In this document: one piece after another, positions 8,198 to 15,945 of the stretch
Layout: each line of letters opens with the position of its first letter
Numbering within the stretch: position 1 is the first letter of the stretch
Assembly: GCA_964471235.1 (NCBI GenBank)
Contig: CAYYGL010000022.1
Span: 1 to 36,702, forward strand
Direction: 5' to 3'
DNA from: CAYYGL01 sp964471235
Lineage (GTDB): Bacteria; Calditrichota; Calditrichia; RBG-13-44-9; J075
DNA length: 36,702 nt
Translations under genes and position numbers: made by a program
Notes under the pieces: generated by a model
The model's database searches: none
What the model saw: only the letters and a program-made list of their open reading frames with translations
What the model was told of the DNA's origin: nothing

Positions 8198-9223
8198 TTA
8201 TTCCTCCTTCTTTTGTTGCTGAGAATAACGATCATACGCATGAATAATATCCCGGACCAGCCGGTGACGAACCACATCACTGCGGTCGACATAGACAAAC
8301 TCAATACCCTCCACATCCTGCAAAATTTGTTCAATCTCCAACAGCCCGGATGGGGTCTTTTCGGGAAGGTCAATTTGGGTGATGTCTCCGGTAACAATCG
8401 CCCGGGAATTGATACCAAGGCGTGTTAAAAACATTTTCATCTGCATGGCGGTAGCATTCTGCGCTTCATCCAGGATGACAAACGCATTATTCAGCGTCCG
8501 ACCACGCATGTATGCCAGGGGAATCACCTCGATATTGCCCTGTTCGGTGTATTTGCGAATCAACTCCCGGGGAAGCATTTCTTCCAGGGCGTCATAAAGA
8601 GGGCGCAGGTAAGGATCAATTTTTTCTCGGTAATCGCCGGGCAGGAAGCCAAGACTTTCACCTGCTTCCACAGCCGGTCTTGCCAGAACGATTTTTTTTA
8701 CCTGCTTTGCTTTTAAAGCGGAAACCGCTAACGCCACCGCCAGGTAGGTTTTTCCGGTTCCTGCCGGACCAATGATGACAACCAGATCGGACCGGTTTAC
8801 GGCAGCGACAATTCGCTGCTGCCCGGGAGTGCGAGGTTTCACATAACCCTTACGGGTGAACAAAATAACCTCATCCAATTCCTGAGACGTATGTAAAGAT
8901 TTTGCGTCTGTCTCCGTGGTAGCCGGAGGGCTCGATACCGTCACATCATCCGCTTTCAAAATGTGGATCAGGGTATCCACATCATCCGCCGTCAATCGAT
9001 TATTCTTGTTGGCAATGAAAGTCATTTCACTCAGGATATTTTCAACCCGTTCCACTTCTTTTTGGTCGCCGCGCACTTTCAATTGGTTTCCACGGGCAAT
9101 AATTTGCACCGAAAAATTTTTCTCGAGTAATTTGAGATGTTCATCCCCTACCCCACATAAGATGAGGGGATCAACTTTCTCTATTGAAAAAACAACTTCG
9201 TATTTGGAATTTTTATTCTTCAT
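8198..9223 (-). CDS. phoH: PhoH-family ATPase (PhoH/YbeZ type)
   Basis: A 341-aa P-loop protein. Residues 1-75 form an N-terminal RNA-binding-like domain (IIARGNQLKVRG). The PhoH ATPase domain follows, with Walker A GPAGTGKT (152-159), RPAVEAGESLGFLPGD, and Walker B FVILDEAQNAT. The family is linked to RNA metabolism and ribosome quality control, often beside ybeY or an HD hydrolase, but neither is present here. The protein ends in an acidic/basic KKEE tail whose codons double as the ribosome binding site of the thiolase gene. Its own start is preceded by AAGAGG. The functional link to thiolase is unclear. Confidence 0.95.
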   Translation of the reverse strand: MKNKNSKYEVVFSIEKVDPLILCGVGDEHLKLLEKNFSVQIIARGNQLKVRGDQKEVERVENILSEMTFIANKNNRLTADDVDTLIHILKADDVTVSSPPATTETDAKSLHTSQELDEVILFTRKGYVKPRTPGQQRIVAAVNRSDLVVIIGPAGTGKTYLAVALAVSALKAKQVKKIVLARPAVEAGESLGFLPGDYREKIDPYLRPLYDALEEMLPRELIRKYTEQGNIEVIPLAYMRGRTLNNAFVILDEAQNATAMQMKMFLTRLGINSRAIVTGDITQIDLPEKTPSGLLEIEQILQDVEGIEFVYVDRSDVVRHRLVRDIIHAYDRYSQQQKKEE

Positions 9224-9246
9224 ACACCTCTTTCAAATACTCATGT

Positions 9247-9289
9247 CTCTTTAAATTAAAAAGGCTCTCAGCCAAAGCCAAGAGCCTTT
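9247..9289 (-). terminator. Intrinsic terminator downstream of the LysM gene
   Basis: Arms AAAGGCTCT (9260-9268) and AGAGCCTTT (9281-9289) form a 9-bp stem. On the minus strand it is followed by TTAATTTAA after a run of T from the arm itself. It lies 31 bases past the LysM gene stop and separates it from phoH. Confidence 0.8.
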
Positions 9290-9319
9290 ATAGAAAAACT
9301 GTCTTTTATCTTCAGGTGT

Positions 9320-10165
9320 TTACTGCCCCGGCAGAACCAATACCATATTCGGATAAATCAAATTTGCATCCGAAATGACATCTTTGTTTGCTTCATAAAT
9401 TTTCTGCCAGGTAAAGGGGCTTCCATAGCGTTTAGCGATTTCCGCCAGATTGTCCCCTCGTTCGACCCAGTACTCATTGGGTCCGGCAACACGAGGAATC
9501 CGGAAAATTTGTTGAGGATAAATCAAATCCGGATTTTTAATTTGATCCCGGTTAGAGGTATAAATTCGCATCCAGGCATAGGGATCGCCATAGATATCGG
9601 GCATCTTGGCAATTTTCCACAGATAATCGCCACGCTGCACTTCGTAACGACCTGCCGCCGCCGGGGTGGCTTTTTGCTCGGCATCGGCAATCATGTTTTC
9701 CACTCGCTGCAATACCTGATAAGGATCAGGACCGAGACTCCTTTTATCTTTCCGTAACTCAGCCAAACGATTTTTATACTGTTCCAGTTCATTCCGACGG
9801 TTATATATCTCTTCCGGCGACATTGCAACAAAACTGGAAAGATCACTCTCTAAATTCTTGGCATTTTGTAAAAAGTCATCATACCCGGCTTTGTCGGTTT
9901 CCAACATTGTGTAAATATCATTCCAGCAATTCTGTTCCTGCTGATCCGCATCGGCAATCTGCTGTTTTAACTGTGCAATTTTTGCCTCCTGCTCAGCAAT
10001 AGCTGCCTGAGCGTCTGCTTCTCGTTTTTGCCACTTGCTCAACTCTGCCCAGTATTCATCCATTTTCATATTTTTATAATCATAACTATATTGCTGGGCA
10101 AATACCCCCACAGAAAATGTCAACATCAATACTGATGACATAAGAATAATTAACTTCCGATTCAT
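9320..10165 (-). CDS. Secreted coiled-coil protein with two LysM domains
   Basis: A 281-aa periplasmic protein. Residues 1-23 are a signal peptide (basic start, hydrophobic core, VFA-QQ cleavage-like site). Residues about 35-85 are a long Glu/Gln/Lys/Ala coiled coil, followed by further helical sequence. Two LysM-type modules occupy about 175-225 (YEVQRGDYLWKIA) and 232-279 (YWVERGDNLAEIAKRYG). LysM binds N-acetylglucosamine-containing glycan, so peptidoglycan attachment is likely. The frame is open 12 codons further upstream, but the ATG at 10165 is preceded by a strong AGGAGG and starts the signal peptide, so I use it. It follows the lipoprotein gene by 47 bp and shares its promoter. No catalytic domain is visible; a structural or scaffolding role is inferred. 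Confidence 0.88.
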   Translation of the reverse strand: MNRKLIILMSSVLMLTFSVGVFAQQYSYDYKNMKMDEYWAELSKWQKREADAQAAIAEQEAKIAQLKQQIADADQQEQNCWNDIYTMLETDKAGYDDFLQNAKNLESDLSSFVAMSPEEIYNRRNELEQYKNRLAELRKDKRSLGPDPYQVLQRVENMIADAEQKATPAAAGRYEVQRGDYLWKIAKMPDIYGDPYAWMRIYTSNRDQIKNPDLIYPQQIFRIPRVAGPNEYWVERGDNLAEIAKRYGSPFTWQKIYEANKDVISDANLIYPNMVLVLPGQ

Positions 10166-10212
10166 TTTTGCCTCCTGATCATTAACACGGTTTAGCTGCA
10201 ATTTAAAATAGA

Positions 10213-10497
10213 TTATTGCTCAGTTCCCCAATTATCCAATCGTTTCTGAACATCCGCTTTGTTCGTTTCGCATTGTTGCAGCTCTTTCTGTTTTTGGGCT
10301 AATTCACTTTCCAGTTGTTGACGTTGTTTGGTCAAATCATCCAGGCGCTGTTCTGCCGATAGTGCAGCCGAACGGGTCTCTTCCATTTGACGAATTTGAT
10401 TATCATTCGGATGGGATGTGCATCCAAAAGCAAAAAATAAACTTCCGATTACAGCACCTGATACTAACCATCTTCGAAGTAGTTTAACACCGACCAT
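10213..10497 (-). CDS. Small coiled-coil lipoprotein
   Basis: A 94-aa protein with a type II signal peptide and lipobox FAFGC (lipidated Cys26). The remaining 68 residues are one continuous Gln/Glu/Lys-rich helix with heptad-like leucines. In architecture it resembles Braun-type or Pal-partner coiled-coil lipoproteins, though I see no C-terminal lysine for covalent linkage and no sequence family I can name. It precedes the LysM protein in the same transcript. The pair could tether outer membrane to peptidoglycan, which is inference. The ribosome binding site is GAGGAGG, and a strong promoter lies just upstream. Confidence 0.82.
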   Translation of the reverse strand: MVGVKLLRRWLVSGAVIGSLFFAFGCTSHPNDNQIRQMEETRSAALSAEQRLDDLTKQRQQLESELAQKQKELQQCETNKADVQKRLDNWGTEQ

Positions 10498-10532
10498 AGA
10501 GTTTGCCTCCTCTTTAGTTGTTTAATGGAAAG

Positions 10533-10561
10533 AAAATACTAAATTTAAGATATTTTGTCAA
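10533..10561 (-). promoter_or_regulatory. Sigma70-type promoter for the lipoprotein-LysM operon
   Basis: On the minus strand TTGACA (10556-10561) is followed after exactly 17 bases by TATTTT (10533-10538). The -35 is a perfect match to consensus and the -10 matches four of six positions. The lipoprotein ATG lies 35 bases after the -10, with GAGGAGG between. Confidence 0.8.
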
Positions 10562-10785
10562 GGCTTTAATTGTTAAAAATTTTCACACCGGCTTCCGGCA
10601 CCTTCGTTTTTTATTCGCAAAAGGCTTTGTTGAACACCATTTCCGCCAATTCTTAGCAAGCTATTGCAAGTTCCCTGCCACCTCATTGCAGTATGAACAG
10701 GTGTCCTTAAAGAACCGACAAAGGGTTAGGTTTTTCCTACTCCAGGTTGGAAACATTAACCGAGTGCATCCCTACTGCTTTAGTA
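10562..10785. other. Intergenic region between aspS and the lipoprotein promoter
   Basis: Together with the repeat next to it, this makes a 435-bp gap without a credible gene. A plus-strand ORF runs through it, but it consists largely of the repeat translated as Arg/Ile-rich sequence and has no good start. No aspS terminator with a clear U-tract was found. Confidence 0.45.
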
Positions 10786-10939
10786 GTATAACGTCCGTTC
10801 GACATCAGAGAAATGGAACGCGGATACCCCGGATATCCCGGATTGGTGCAGATTTTTTACAATTGTTACCTATCATCCGCATAAATCAGCGTTATCTGTG
10901 TCATCTGTGTGCTATTTCAAGATGCGTGGAACTCACGTT
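10786..10939 (+). repeat. Dispersed intergenic repeat, copy 2
   Basis: The partner of the repeat at 65-219, in the same plus orientation. It contains the GGATACCCCGGATATCCCGGATT-like part that translates as RIPRISRIGADF, plus the shared ATCATCCG, AATCAGCGTT and CTATTTCAAG blocks. Its right end (CACGTT) overlaps the last codon and the TGA stop of aspS on the opposite strand (10933-10935), so the repeat abuts the gene with no spacer. Confidence 0.72.
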
Positions 10940-12693
10940 AATTTAATATTCAACTCTTTCAATTGTCGGCTATCCACTTCCGAAGGTGTTTGCTCCATTA
11001 AACCGACGGCGCTGGCGGTTTTGGGGAAGGCAATCACATCGCGGATGGATTGGGAGCGAGAAAGCAGCATAATCAGACGGTCAAAGCCAAAGGCAATACC
11101 GCCATGAGGAGGAGCACCGTAATCAAATGCTTCTAATAAAAATCCAAATTTTGTCTGGGCTTCTTCCGGCGACATGTTCAGTGCGGCAAAAACTTTTTCC
11201 TGCACTTTGCGCTGATGAATACGAATGCTGCCACCGGCTATTTCATTCCCGTTGTAAATAAGATCATAAGCCCGGGCACGGGCTTTTTCCGGTTGGGAGT
11301 CCAATAAAGGCAAATCCTCTTCTTTTAAAGACGTAAACGGATGATGCCGGGCAACAAACCGCTGTTCCTCTTCATTGAATTCCAGCAATGGAAATTCGAT
11401 GGTCCAGTGTAGCTGGTGCGCCTCTTGATCTATCAGTGCCAGTTCCGTTCCCAACCGGTTCCGAAGGAATCCTAAAAGCGTCTGGGCAAATTCCCTCCGG
11501 GCATCACCAACAATAAACACCAGGGCATCCTTTTCGAGTGGAAGGAGGTCTTGTAATTGTTGCTTCGCTTCCTCACTCAAGAACTTGCTGATTCCTCCTT
11601 CAAACTGTCCGGCGTTATACTTAACATGAGCCAATCCGCCACCGCCCAATGAGGTTATCCAGGTATTCAACTCATCCAATTGCTTTCGACTATACGCAGC
11701 AGCCTGAGGTGAAACAAGGGCGCCAATGTAGCCTTTTTGCTCCGCCACTTTCCGAAAAATATTAAATGCCGAGGAAGCGAAAACCGGGGTGATTTCATGG
11801 AGTTCCAGACCAAAACGAAGGTCCGGCTTATCGGTGCCAAATCTATCCATGGATTCCCGATATGTTAAGCGGGGTAAAGGCCGTTGCACCGGAACATTCA
11901 AAATTTCCCGAAACAGGTAAGCCATGAATTTTTCCACCACCGCCATCACATCTTCTTCATCCACAAACGACATTTCCACATCGATCTGGGTGAACTCCGG
12001 CTGGCGGTCTTTCCGCAGGTCTTCATCGCGGAAACATTTAACGATTTGAAAATAGCGATCGAATCCTGCCACCATTAAAATTTGTTTGTAAGTTTGGGGG
12101 GATTGTGGCAGGGCGTAAAATTTACCGCGGTGGAGCCGGGAGGGCACCAGAAAGTCACGAGCACCTTCCGGGGTACTTTTGGTGAGAAAAGGGGTTTCAA
12201 TCTCAATAAAATTCTCTCCGGAGAAAAAATTGCGCGTTAATTGGGCAACCCGGTGCCGTAAAATCAATTTATCCTGAAGCTGTTTGCGGCGTAAATCCAG
12301 GTAGCGATATTTCAACCGCAAGTCTTCCGATACCTCAATGTAATCTTTGAGTTCAAACGGGGGAGTTTTGCTGGCATTTAACAATTCCATTTCCTGTGCT
12401 TCGATTTCGATCTCCCCGGTGAGCATGTCGGGATTCACTGCTTCCGGCGGACGTTTTTGTACAACTCCTTTCACTGCAATTACATACTCAGAGCGTAATT
12501 TTTTGCCCTGTTGATAGAGGGATTCCACAGTTGGAGAAAAAACGATTTGCACCCTGCCGTATCGATCTCGCAAATCGACAAAAAAAACGCCCCCATGATC
12601 CCGCCAATTATCAACCCATCCGCAAATCGTAACGGTTTTGCCAACCAAATCAGATGTTAACTCCCGGGTAATATGTGTCCTTTTTAACTTCAT
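10933..12693 (-). CDS. aspS: Aspartyl-tRNA synthetase, bacterial type
   Basis: A 586-aa class IIb synthetase that charges tRNA with aspartate. An N-terminal OB-fold anticodon-binding domain occupies about 1-110. The class II catalytic core has motif 2 (FRDEDLRKDRQPEFTQID) and motif 3 (GGIAFGFDRLIMLL), split by the bacterial GAD-type insertion at about 290-420. Length and insertion match the bacterial AspRS family. In the anticodon-binding loop the residue after WRD is H33, where E. coli discriminating AspRS has Leu. Histidine there is associated with non-discriminating enzymes that also make Asp-tRNA(Asn) for GatCAB, so that role is possible. The start is supported by AGAGAGG. The TGA stop falls at the edge of a dispersed repeat. 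Confidence 0.97.
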   Translation of the reverse strand: MKLKRTHITRELTSDLVGKTVTICGWVDNWRDHGGVFFVDLRDRYGRVQIVFSPTVESLYQQGKKLRSEYVIAVKGVVQKRPPEAVNPDMLTGEIEIEAQEMELLNASKTPPFELKDYIEVSEDLRLKYRYLDLRRKQLQDKLILRHRVAQLTRNFFSGENFIEIETPFLTKSTPEGARDFLVPSRLHRGKFYALPQSPQTYKQILMVAGFDRYFQIVKCFRDEDLRKDRQPEFTQIDVEMSFVDEEDVMAVVEKFMAYLFREILNVPVQRPLPRLTYRESMDRFGTDKPDLRFGLELHEITPVFASSAFNIFRKVAEQKGYIGALVSPQAAAYSRKQLDELNTWITSLGGGGLAHVKYNAGQFEGGISKFLSEEAKQQLQDLLPLEKDALVFIVGDARREFAQTLLGFLRNRLGTELALIDQEAHQLHWTIEFPLLEFNEEEQRFVARHHPFTSLKEEDLPLLDSQPEKARARAYDLIYNGNEIAGGSIRIHQRKVQEKVFAALNMSPEEAQTKFGFLLEAFDYGAPPHGGIAFGFDRLIMLLSRSQSIRDVIAFPKTASAVGLMEQTPSEVDSRQLKELNIKLT

Positions 12694-13005
12694 TCATGCC
12701 TCTCTAAACATTAAGTTCTGTCAAATGTCTCGATAGTTTCCGGTCTATATATACTTCTGTTGAAATCTCACGACACAGGTGGCTCGATGGCAAAAATTCA
12801 TTGATGCCTTTAGCCTCCCATCAGATTCAAATAGATTCCGGACCGTAAGACACGAAGGTTGACCGTATCATGAACACTCTGATATCGTTTTGATTGAACC
12901 GGTTTCCCACGATGAAAAACGAAGCAAAATTTACACCGTTACCGTTTCGCAAACAAGTTGAAAATACAGTTCTGCCGGAAGGTGAGCAGGACAGGCAGTT
13001 GGTCC
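12694..13005. other. Intergenic region upstream of aspS
   Basis: About 310 bases between the aspS start and the terminator of the preceding operon. It should hold the aspS promoter. TATATA occurs about 60 bases before the ATG but has no good -35. I see no T-box, attenuator or other RNA element. Minus-strand ORFs here cross the terminator hairpin and are not credible genes. Confidence 0.4.
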
Positions 13006-13036
13006 ATAAAAAAAGCCTGTGGGAACACAGGCTTTT
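13004..13036 (-). terminator. Strong intrinsic terminator ending the TPR-ExbBD-AgmX operon
   Basis: A perfect 11-bp stem, AAAAGCCTGTG (13011-13021) with CACAGGCTTTT (13026-13036), and a GGAA tetraloop. On the minus strand it is followed by a run of seven T. It sits 22 bases after the stop of the AgmX/TonB-like gene. Confidence 0.92.
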
Positions 13037-13058
13037 GAACTGCTGGATAAGCGAATTC

Positions 13059-14111
13059 TCAGAAAATAAACGGAACCCGAATTTTGACCAGACCGGCATT
13101 CACCTTTCCAAACCGCCATTTTTTAACATTTTTGACGATACAGCTTTCCAGCCGTTTGTCTTTGATGGAAGAATTGGTGATGCGCGCCTGGGAAACTTTA
13201 CCGCTGGGTTCAATGACAATCTCCATATCGATCCGCCCGCGAAGATTGGGATTCACCTTTGCCCGGCGTTGGTAACAATATTCCACCAGACCGCTTTGCT
13301 TATTAATTGCAGCGGTGATGGCTTCCGGGTCACGAGAGCCGGAACCGCTGGCGAATTTTACATTTTCCGTTTTAAGTTCAATTTTTCCCCGTCTACCGAA
13401 ATTTCCGGTGCCGCTAACCGTTTCCCCGGAAATCAGATCATCGATACCGGTAGCGCCGCCTTCGGAACGGGCACCGGACCCCTTGGCAGCCCGGGTTCGA
13501 TCGCTCTTGCTCCCGGCAGTTCGAATACCGGCAGTGCCTTCCACAACCTCACCAATATTTCCGACGCCGCCGGCACCATTGGAAACATCTTGCAATACGT
13601 CGGTATAAGCAACATTCCCGGAACCGGCTCCACCCGCCCCGGTGGCTACTGCCAAAATCCCCTGGGTAGCCACTTCCTGCTGCATTTGCCGGGACCGCCG
13701 TTGCAGCTCTGCCTGTGTCTGTCGTCGGCGCTGCTGGCGTTGAGTCTGAGACTCCTCTACCCGCTCTTTGCCCCGTTCACTTACTTCTTTCGGCGGGGTC
13801 TCTTCTTCTTGCGTTACCAGTTCCCCTCCGATCCCTTCTTCATTTTCCGGCGTCTCCACAGGGGTTAAAATTTCCACATCATAAACTTTTTCGATGATTC
13901 GTTTTTTCAACTGGCTTAATTGTTCTTCGCTCAGCTTCCATTCCTGATTGGCAATATAAAATGCCAGGCTATAAAAAATCACAAAGGTCACCAGGAAAAT
14001 GGCATAGTATCTTTTATCTAATGATTCCCACAGATTCCGTTCAAATTCCTTGGGAAAGCCAGCCAACCGAAATCCCGGTCCGCTTGCTGAACCTGGAGCT
14101 TTTCCTTCCAT
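13059..14111 (-). CDS. TonB-like energy transducer with AgmX/PglI C-terminal domain
   Basis: A 350-aa inner-membrane protein that spans the periplasm. Residues 1-35 are cytoplasmic, 36-54 form a single membrane helix (YYAIFLVTFVIFYSLAFYI), 80-110 are acidic and Pro-rich, and 112-146 are very Gln/Arg-rich. Residues 150-240 are Gly/Ala/Ser-rich and probably disordered. Residues 262-350 match the AgmX/PglI C-terminal domain, with the CYQRR start (C279), RGRIDMEIVIEPSGKV, a second cysteine (C324) and the KKWRFGK end. The domain is TonB-like and occurs in AgmX/GltJ of Myxococcus gliding machinery. It probably carries ExbB/ExbD motion to an envelope partner. Last gene of the operon, preceded by AGAGGG and followed by a strong terminator. 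Confidence 0.88.
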   Translation of the reverse strand: MEGKAPGSASGPGFRLAGFPKEFERNLWESLDKRYYAIFLVTFVIFYSLAFYIANQEWKLSEEQLSQLKKRIIEKVYDVEILTPVETPENEEGIGGELVTQEEETPPKEVSERGKERVEESQTQRQQRRRQTQAELQRRSRQMQQEVATQGILAVATGAGGAGSGNVAYTDVLQDVSNGAGGVGNIGEVVEGTAGIRTAGSKSDRTRAAKGSGARSEGGATGIDDLISGETVSGTGNFGRRGKIELKTENVKFASGSGSRDPEAITAAINKQSGLVEYCYQRRAKVNPNLRGRIDMEIVIEPSGKVSQARITNSSIKDKRLESCIVKNVKKWRFGKVNAGLVKIRVPFIF

Positions 14112-14149
14112 TCGTTTTCCCTCTAAAACGCTATGAATCCATTATTCGG

Positions 14150-14635
14150 CTACTTTTCTCGTATCGCCAGTAACCTCAATTTGTTATATTCCGATGAGCC
14201 GCAGGTATAGATAACCTTGTACAATAACTGAAAGGGGACGTTCTCATCGGCGACAATGATAACTTTGTGAGTAAACGGTATTGCATATTGAACTTCGTTT
14301 TGTTTTGCCTCTTTTGCCCGTTTATCCAGTTCCCGAAATAACGGGGTGATAATGGGCGCATCGGCATTCACTTGAGCAAGTGACATTATCTTTTTATCGG
14401 ATACCAGAATATTTTGTTGGGTTACAGACACAGTCAGTTCTTTATGTGGCGGTTCAATGCTTAACGTGTAGGGCAACTTCAAATCACTGGAAGGGGAAAT
14501 GATTGCCCCGGAAGTCGAATAGGTTTTCAGTAAGAATAACAAAATGATTGTCATCGCATCCATCATCGAGGTGAGATTTAACTCTTCCTCTTTTATGCTC
14601 AAATGTTTTTTTGCTCTGGAGGGTATAAAAGCCAT
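14150..14635 (-). CDS. ExbD/TolR-family protein with the membrane aspartate retained
   Basis: A 161-aa single-pass inner-membrane protein. The N-terminal 20 residues are cytoplasmic. The membrane helix includes SMMDAMTIILLFLLK, with D26 at the position of the proton-carrying aspartate of E. coli ExbD (D25) and TolR (D23). The remainder is a periplasmic alpha/beta domain ending in the typical PFQLLYKVIYTC region. ExbD-type proteins dimerise inside an ExbB pentamer and harvest proton-motive force. The gene follows the other exbD-like gene by 24 bp. The two are divergent paralogues, so they may form a heterodimer (inference). Ribosome binding site GAGGTGA. Confidence 0.88.
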   Translation of the reverse strand: MAFIPSRAKKHLSIKEEELNLTSMMDAMTIILLFLLKTYSTSGAIISPSSDLKLPYTLSIEPPHKELTVSVTQQNILVSDKKIMSLAQVNADAPIITPLFRELDKRAKEAKQNEVQYAIPFTHKVIIVADENVPFQLLYKVIYTCGSSEYNKLRLLAIREK

Positions 14636-14659
14636 TCCTGCTTCACCTCTTTGGTTAAA

Positions 14660-15214
14660 TTAAATAATTTGACCGATGTTAATTTGCGGAAATAGTTCTT
14701 GCTCGTCACCATTTTCATCAGTATAAACCGTCACATAATCAATGGCTTTGATGATGTATTTATATGGGATATCCGCCTCCGCAGAAATGATGACGCTTTT
14801 TTCGTCCACAAACCCCTGGTTTTCGATTTTTGTTTTGATTTCTAACAACTTCTTTTGCAGTGCATCGAAATCGTAAGAACCATCTTCTAACACCGGTATC
14901 GTCGGTTGCCCTTTGGCTGCTTGTTCTTCCCCTTCCGCAGAAAGATATCCCGATTTATTGCCAATGTAAAACCCATCTTTGGAAATTATCACGGTCAGCC
15001 CAAACCGTTTCTCTTTTTCCTGTTTCTGCTGACCGGGTCCCTGTCCGGCAGCCTTTGCCGGAGGTAAATTCAACTCCCGGATCGACAATTTGACGAACTC
15101 GGCGCTGTATAACAAAATCGGAATCAAAACAACCATCAGGTTCATCACCGGACGTATGTCCAGGGGAATTTCCTTGAATTTGTTATGTGACCGTTGCGAT
15201 GGTTTAAATGCCAT
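14660..15214 (-). CDS. ExbD/TolR-family protein with Asn replacing the membrane aspartate
   Basis: A 184-aa ExbD-like protein. The N terminus up to about residue 20 is cytoplasmic. The membrane segment PVMNLMVVLIPILLYS follows, then a Lys/Gln-rich linker (55-70) and a periplasmic domain ending near IPYKYIIKAIDYVTVY, a typical ExbD C-terminal pattern. Aligned with LVDVMLVLL-type helices, the essential Asp is replaced by N25, and a proline (P32) interrupts the helix. The nearest acidic residue, D19, lies outside the membrane part. On its own this subunit should not carry protons by the usual mechanism. It sits between exbB and the D-containing exbD, which points to a specialised heterodimer. 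Confidence 0.86.
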   Translation of the reverse strand: MAFKPSQRSHNKFKEIPLDIRPVMNLMVVLIPILLYSAEFVKLSIRELNLPPAKAAGQGPGQQKQEKEKRFGLTVIISKDGFYIGNKSGYLSAEGEEQAAKGQPTIPVLEDGSYDFDALQKKLLEIKTKIENQGFVDEKSVIISAEADIPYKYIIKAIDYVTVYTDENGDEQELFPQINIGQII

Positions 15215-15232
15215 AATTCCTACCCATTCGTT

Positions 15233-15898
15233 TTATCGATTTCCGGTAATCAAGTTAATCAATTTCACCAGGTGTTCATCCATGTCATCGATAATCTGTG
15301 AGGTTTTGTTTTGAATGACATTGTACACCACAATGGTGGGAATTGCAACTGCCAGCCCAAAAATGGTCGTATTCATTGCCGTGGAAATACCATCTGCCAA
15401 CAAGCGGGTTTTCTGGTCATCCGGAATATCTGCGCTACCCACGGCACCAAATGCGATAATCAGACCATAGATCGTTCCCATTAAACCGGTCAAAGTGGAT
15501 ACGTTGGCTAACATCGACAGATAATTGGTGCGCCGTTGCAAGCGGGGAATCACCTCCAGGGTGCCTTCGTCTACCGCATTCTGGATGGATCGGAAGTCCA
15601 GACTTTCGCTCTCTGCCACTTTCTTCAATCCTGCCAGCACCACGTATGGTAACGCTTTTTGTTTACCGGCTTCGCACAGGTCAATGGCTCTTTTAATATT
15701 TCCGCTTGTGACATACTTCCGGATTTCCATCATGAACTTATCGGAATTCACATTGGAGCGAACCATCACATAATAAATGCGTTCGGCGGCAATCGCAATG
15801 GCAACTACCAGAAAAAATAAAATTATCCACATGAAGGCAAAACCTTCCGAGGATGGATTAAATGACCCAAAAAACTCATGCCAGAACTGACTTCCCAT
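15233..15898 (-). CDS. MotA/TolQ/ExbB-family proton channel protein
   Basis: A 221-aa inner-membrane protein with three membrane helices: about 21-39, 127-150 (YLSMLANVSTLTGLMGT then IYGLIIAF) and 172-194 (STAMNTTIFGLAVAIPTIVV). The conserved GLMGT threonine (T142) and the helix-3 threonine (T178) match the pore-lining T148 and T181 of E. coli ExbB. The large cytoplasmic loop between helices 1 and 2 is about 85 residues long. Such proteins form pentamers around an ExbD dimer and convert proton flow to motion. It is followed after 18 bp by the first exbD-like gene. The ribosome binding site is AAGGAG. I leave the gene symbol blank because TolQ, ExbB and AglR types cannot be told apart here. 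Confidence 0.92.
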   Translation of the reverse strand: MGSQFWHEFFGSFNPSSEGFAFMWIILFFLVVAIAIAAERIYYVMVRSNVNSDKFMMEIRKYVTSGNIKRAIDLCEAGKQKALPYVVLAGLKKVAESESLDFRSIQNAVDEGTLEVIPRLQRRTNYLSMLANVSTLTGLMGTIYGLIIAFGAVGSADIPDDQKTRLLADGISTAMNTTIFGLAVAIPTIVVYNVIQNKTSQIIDDMDEHLVKLINLITGNR

Positions 15899-15945
15899 AA
15901 GAAATTTCTCCTTCTTATTGTGTTTGGAAAGAACTTTATCTTCGG

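Noticed and set aside
10518..10946. 142-aa plus-strand ORF between the lipoprotein gene and aspS
   Set aside because: It runs through the promoter and the dispersed repeat, lacks a start context and overlaps the aspS end. The RIPRISRIGADF part is repeat translation.
12827..13099. 90-aa minus-strand ORF between the AgmX gene and aspS
   Set aside because: It overlaps the end of the AgmX gene and crosses a strong terminator.
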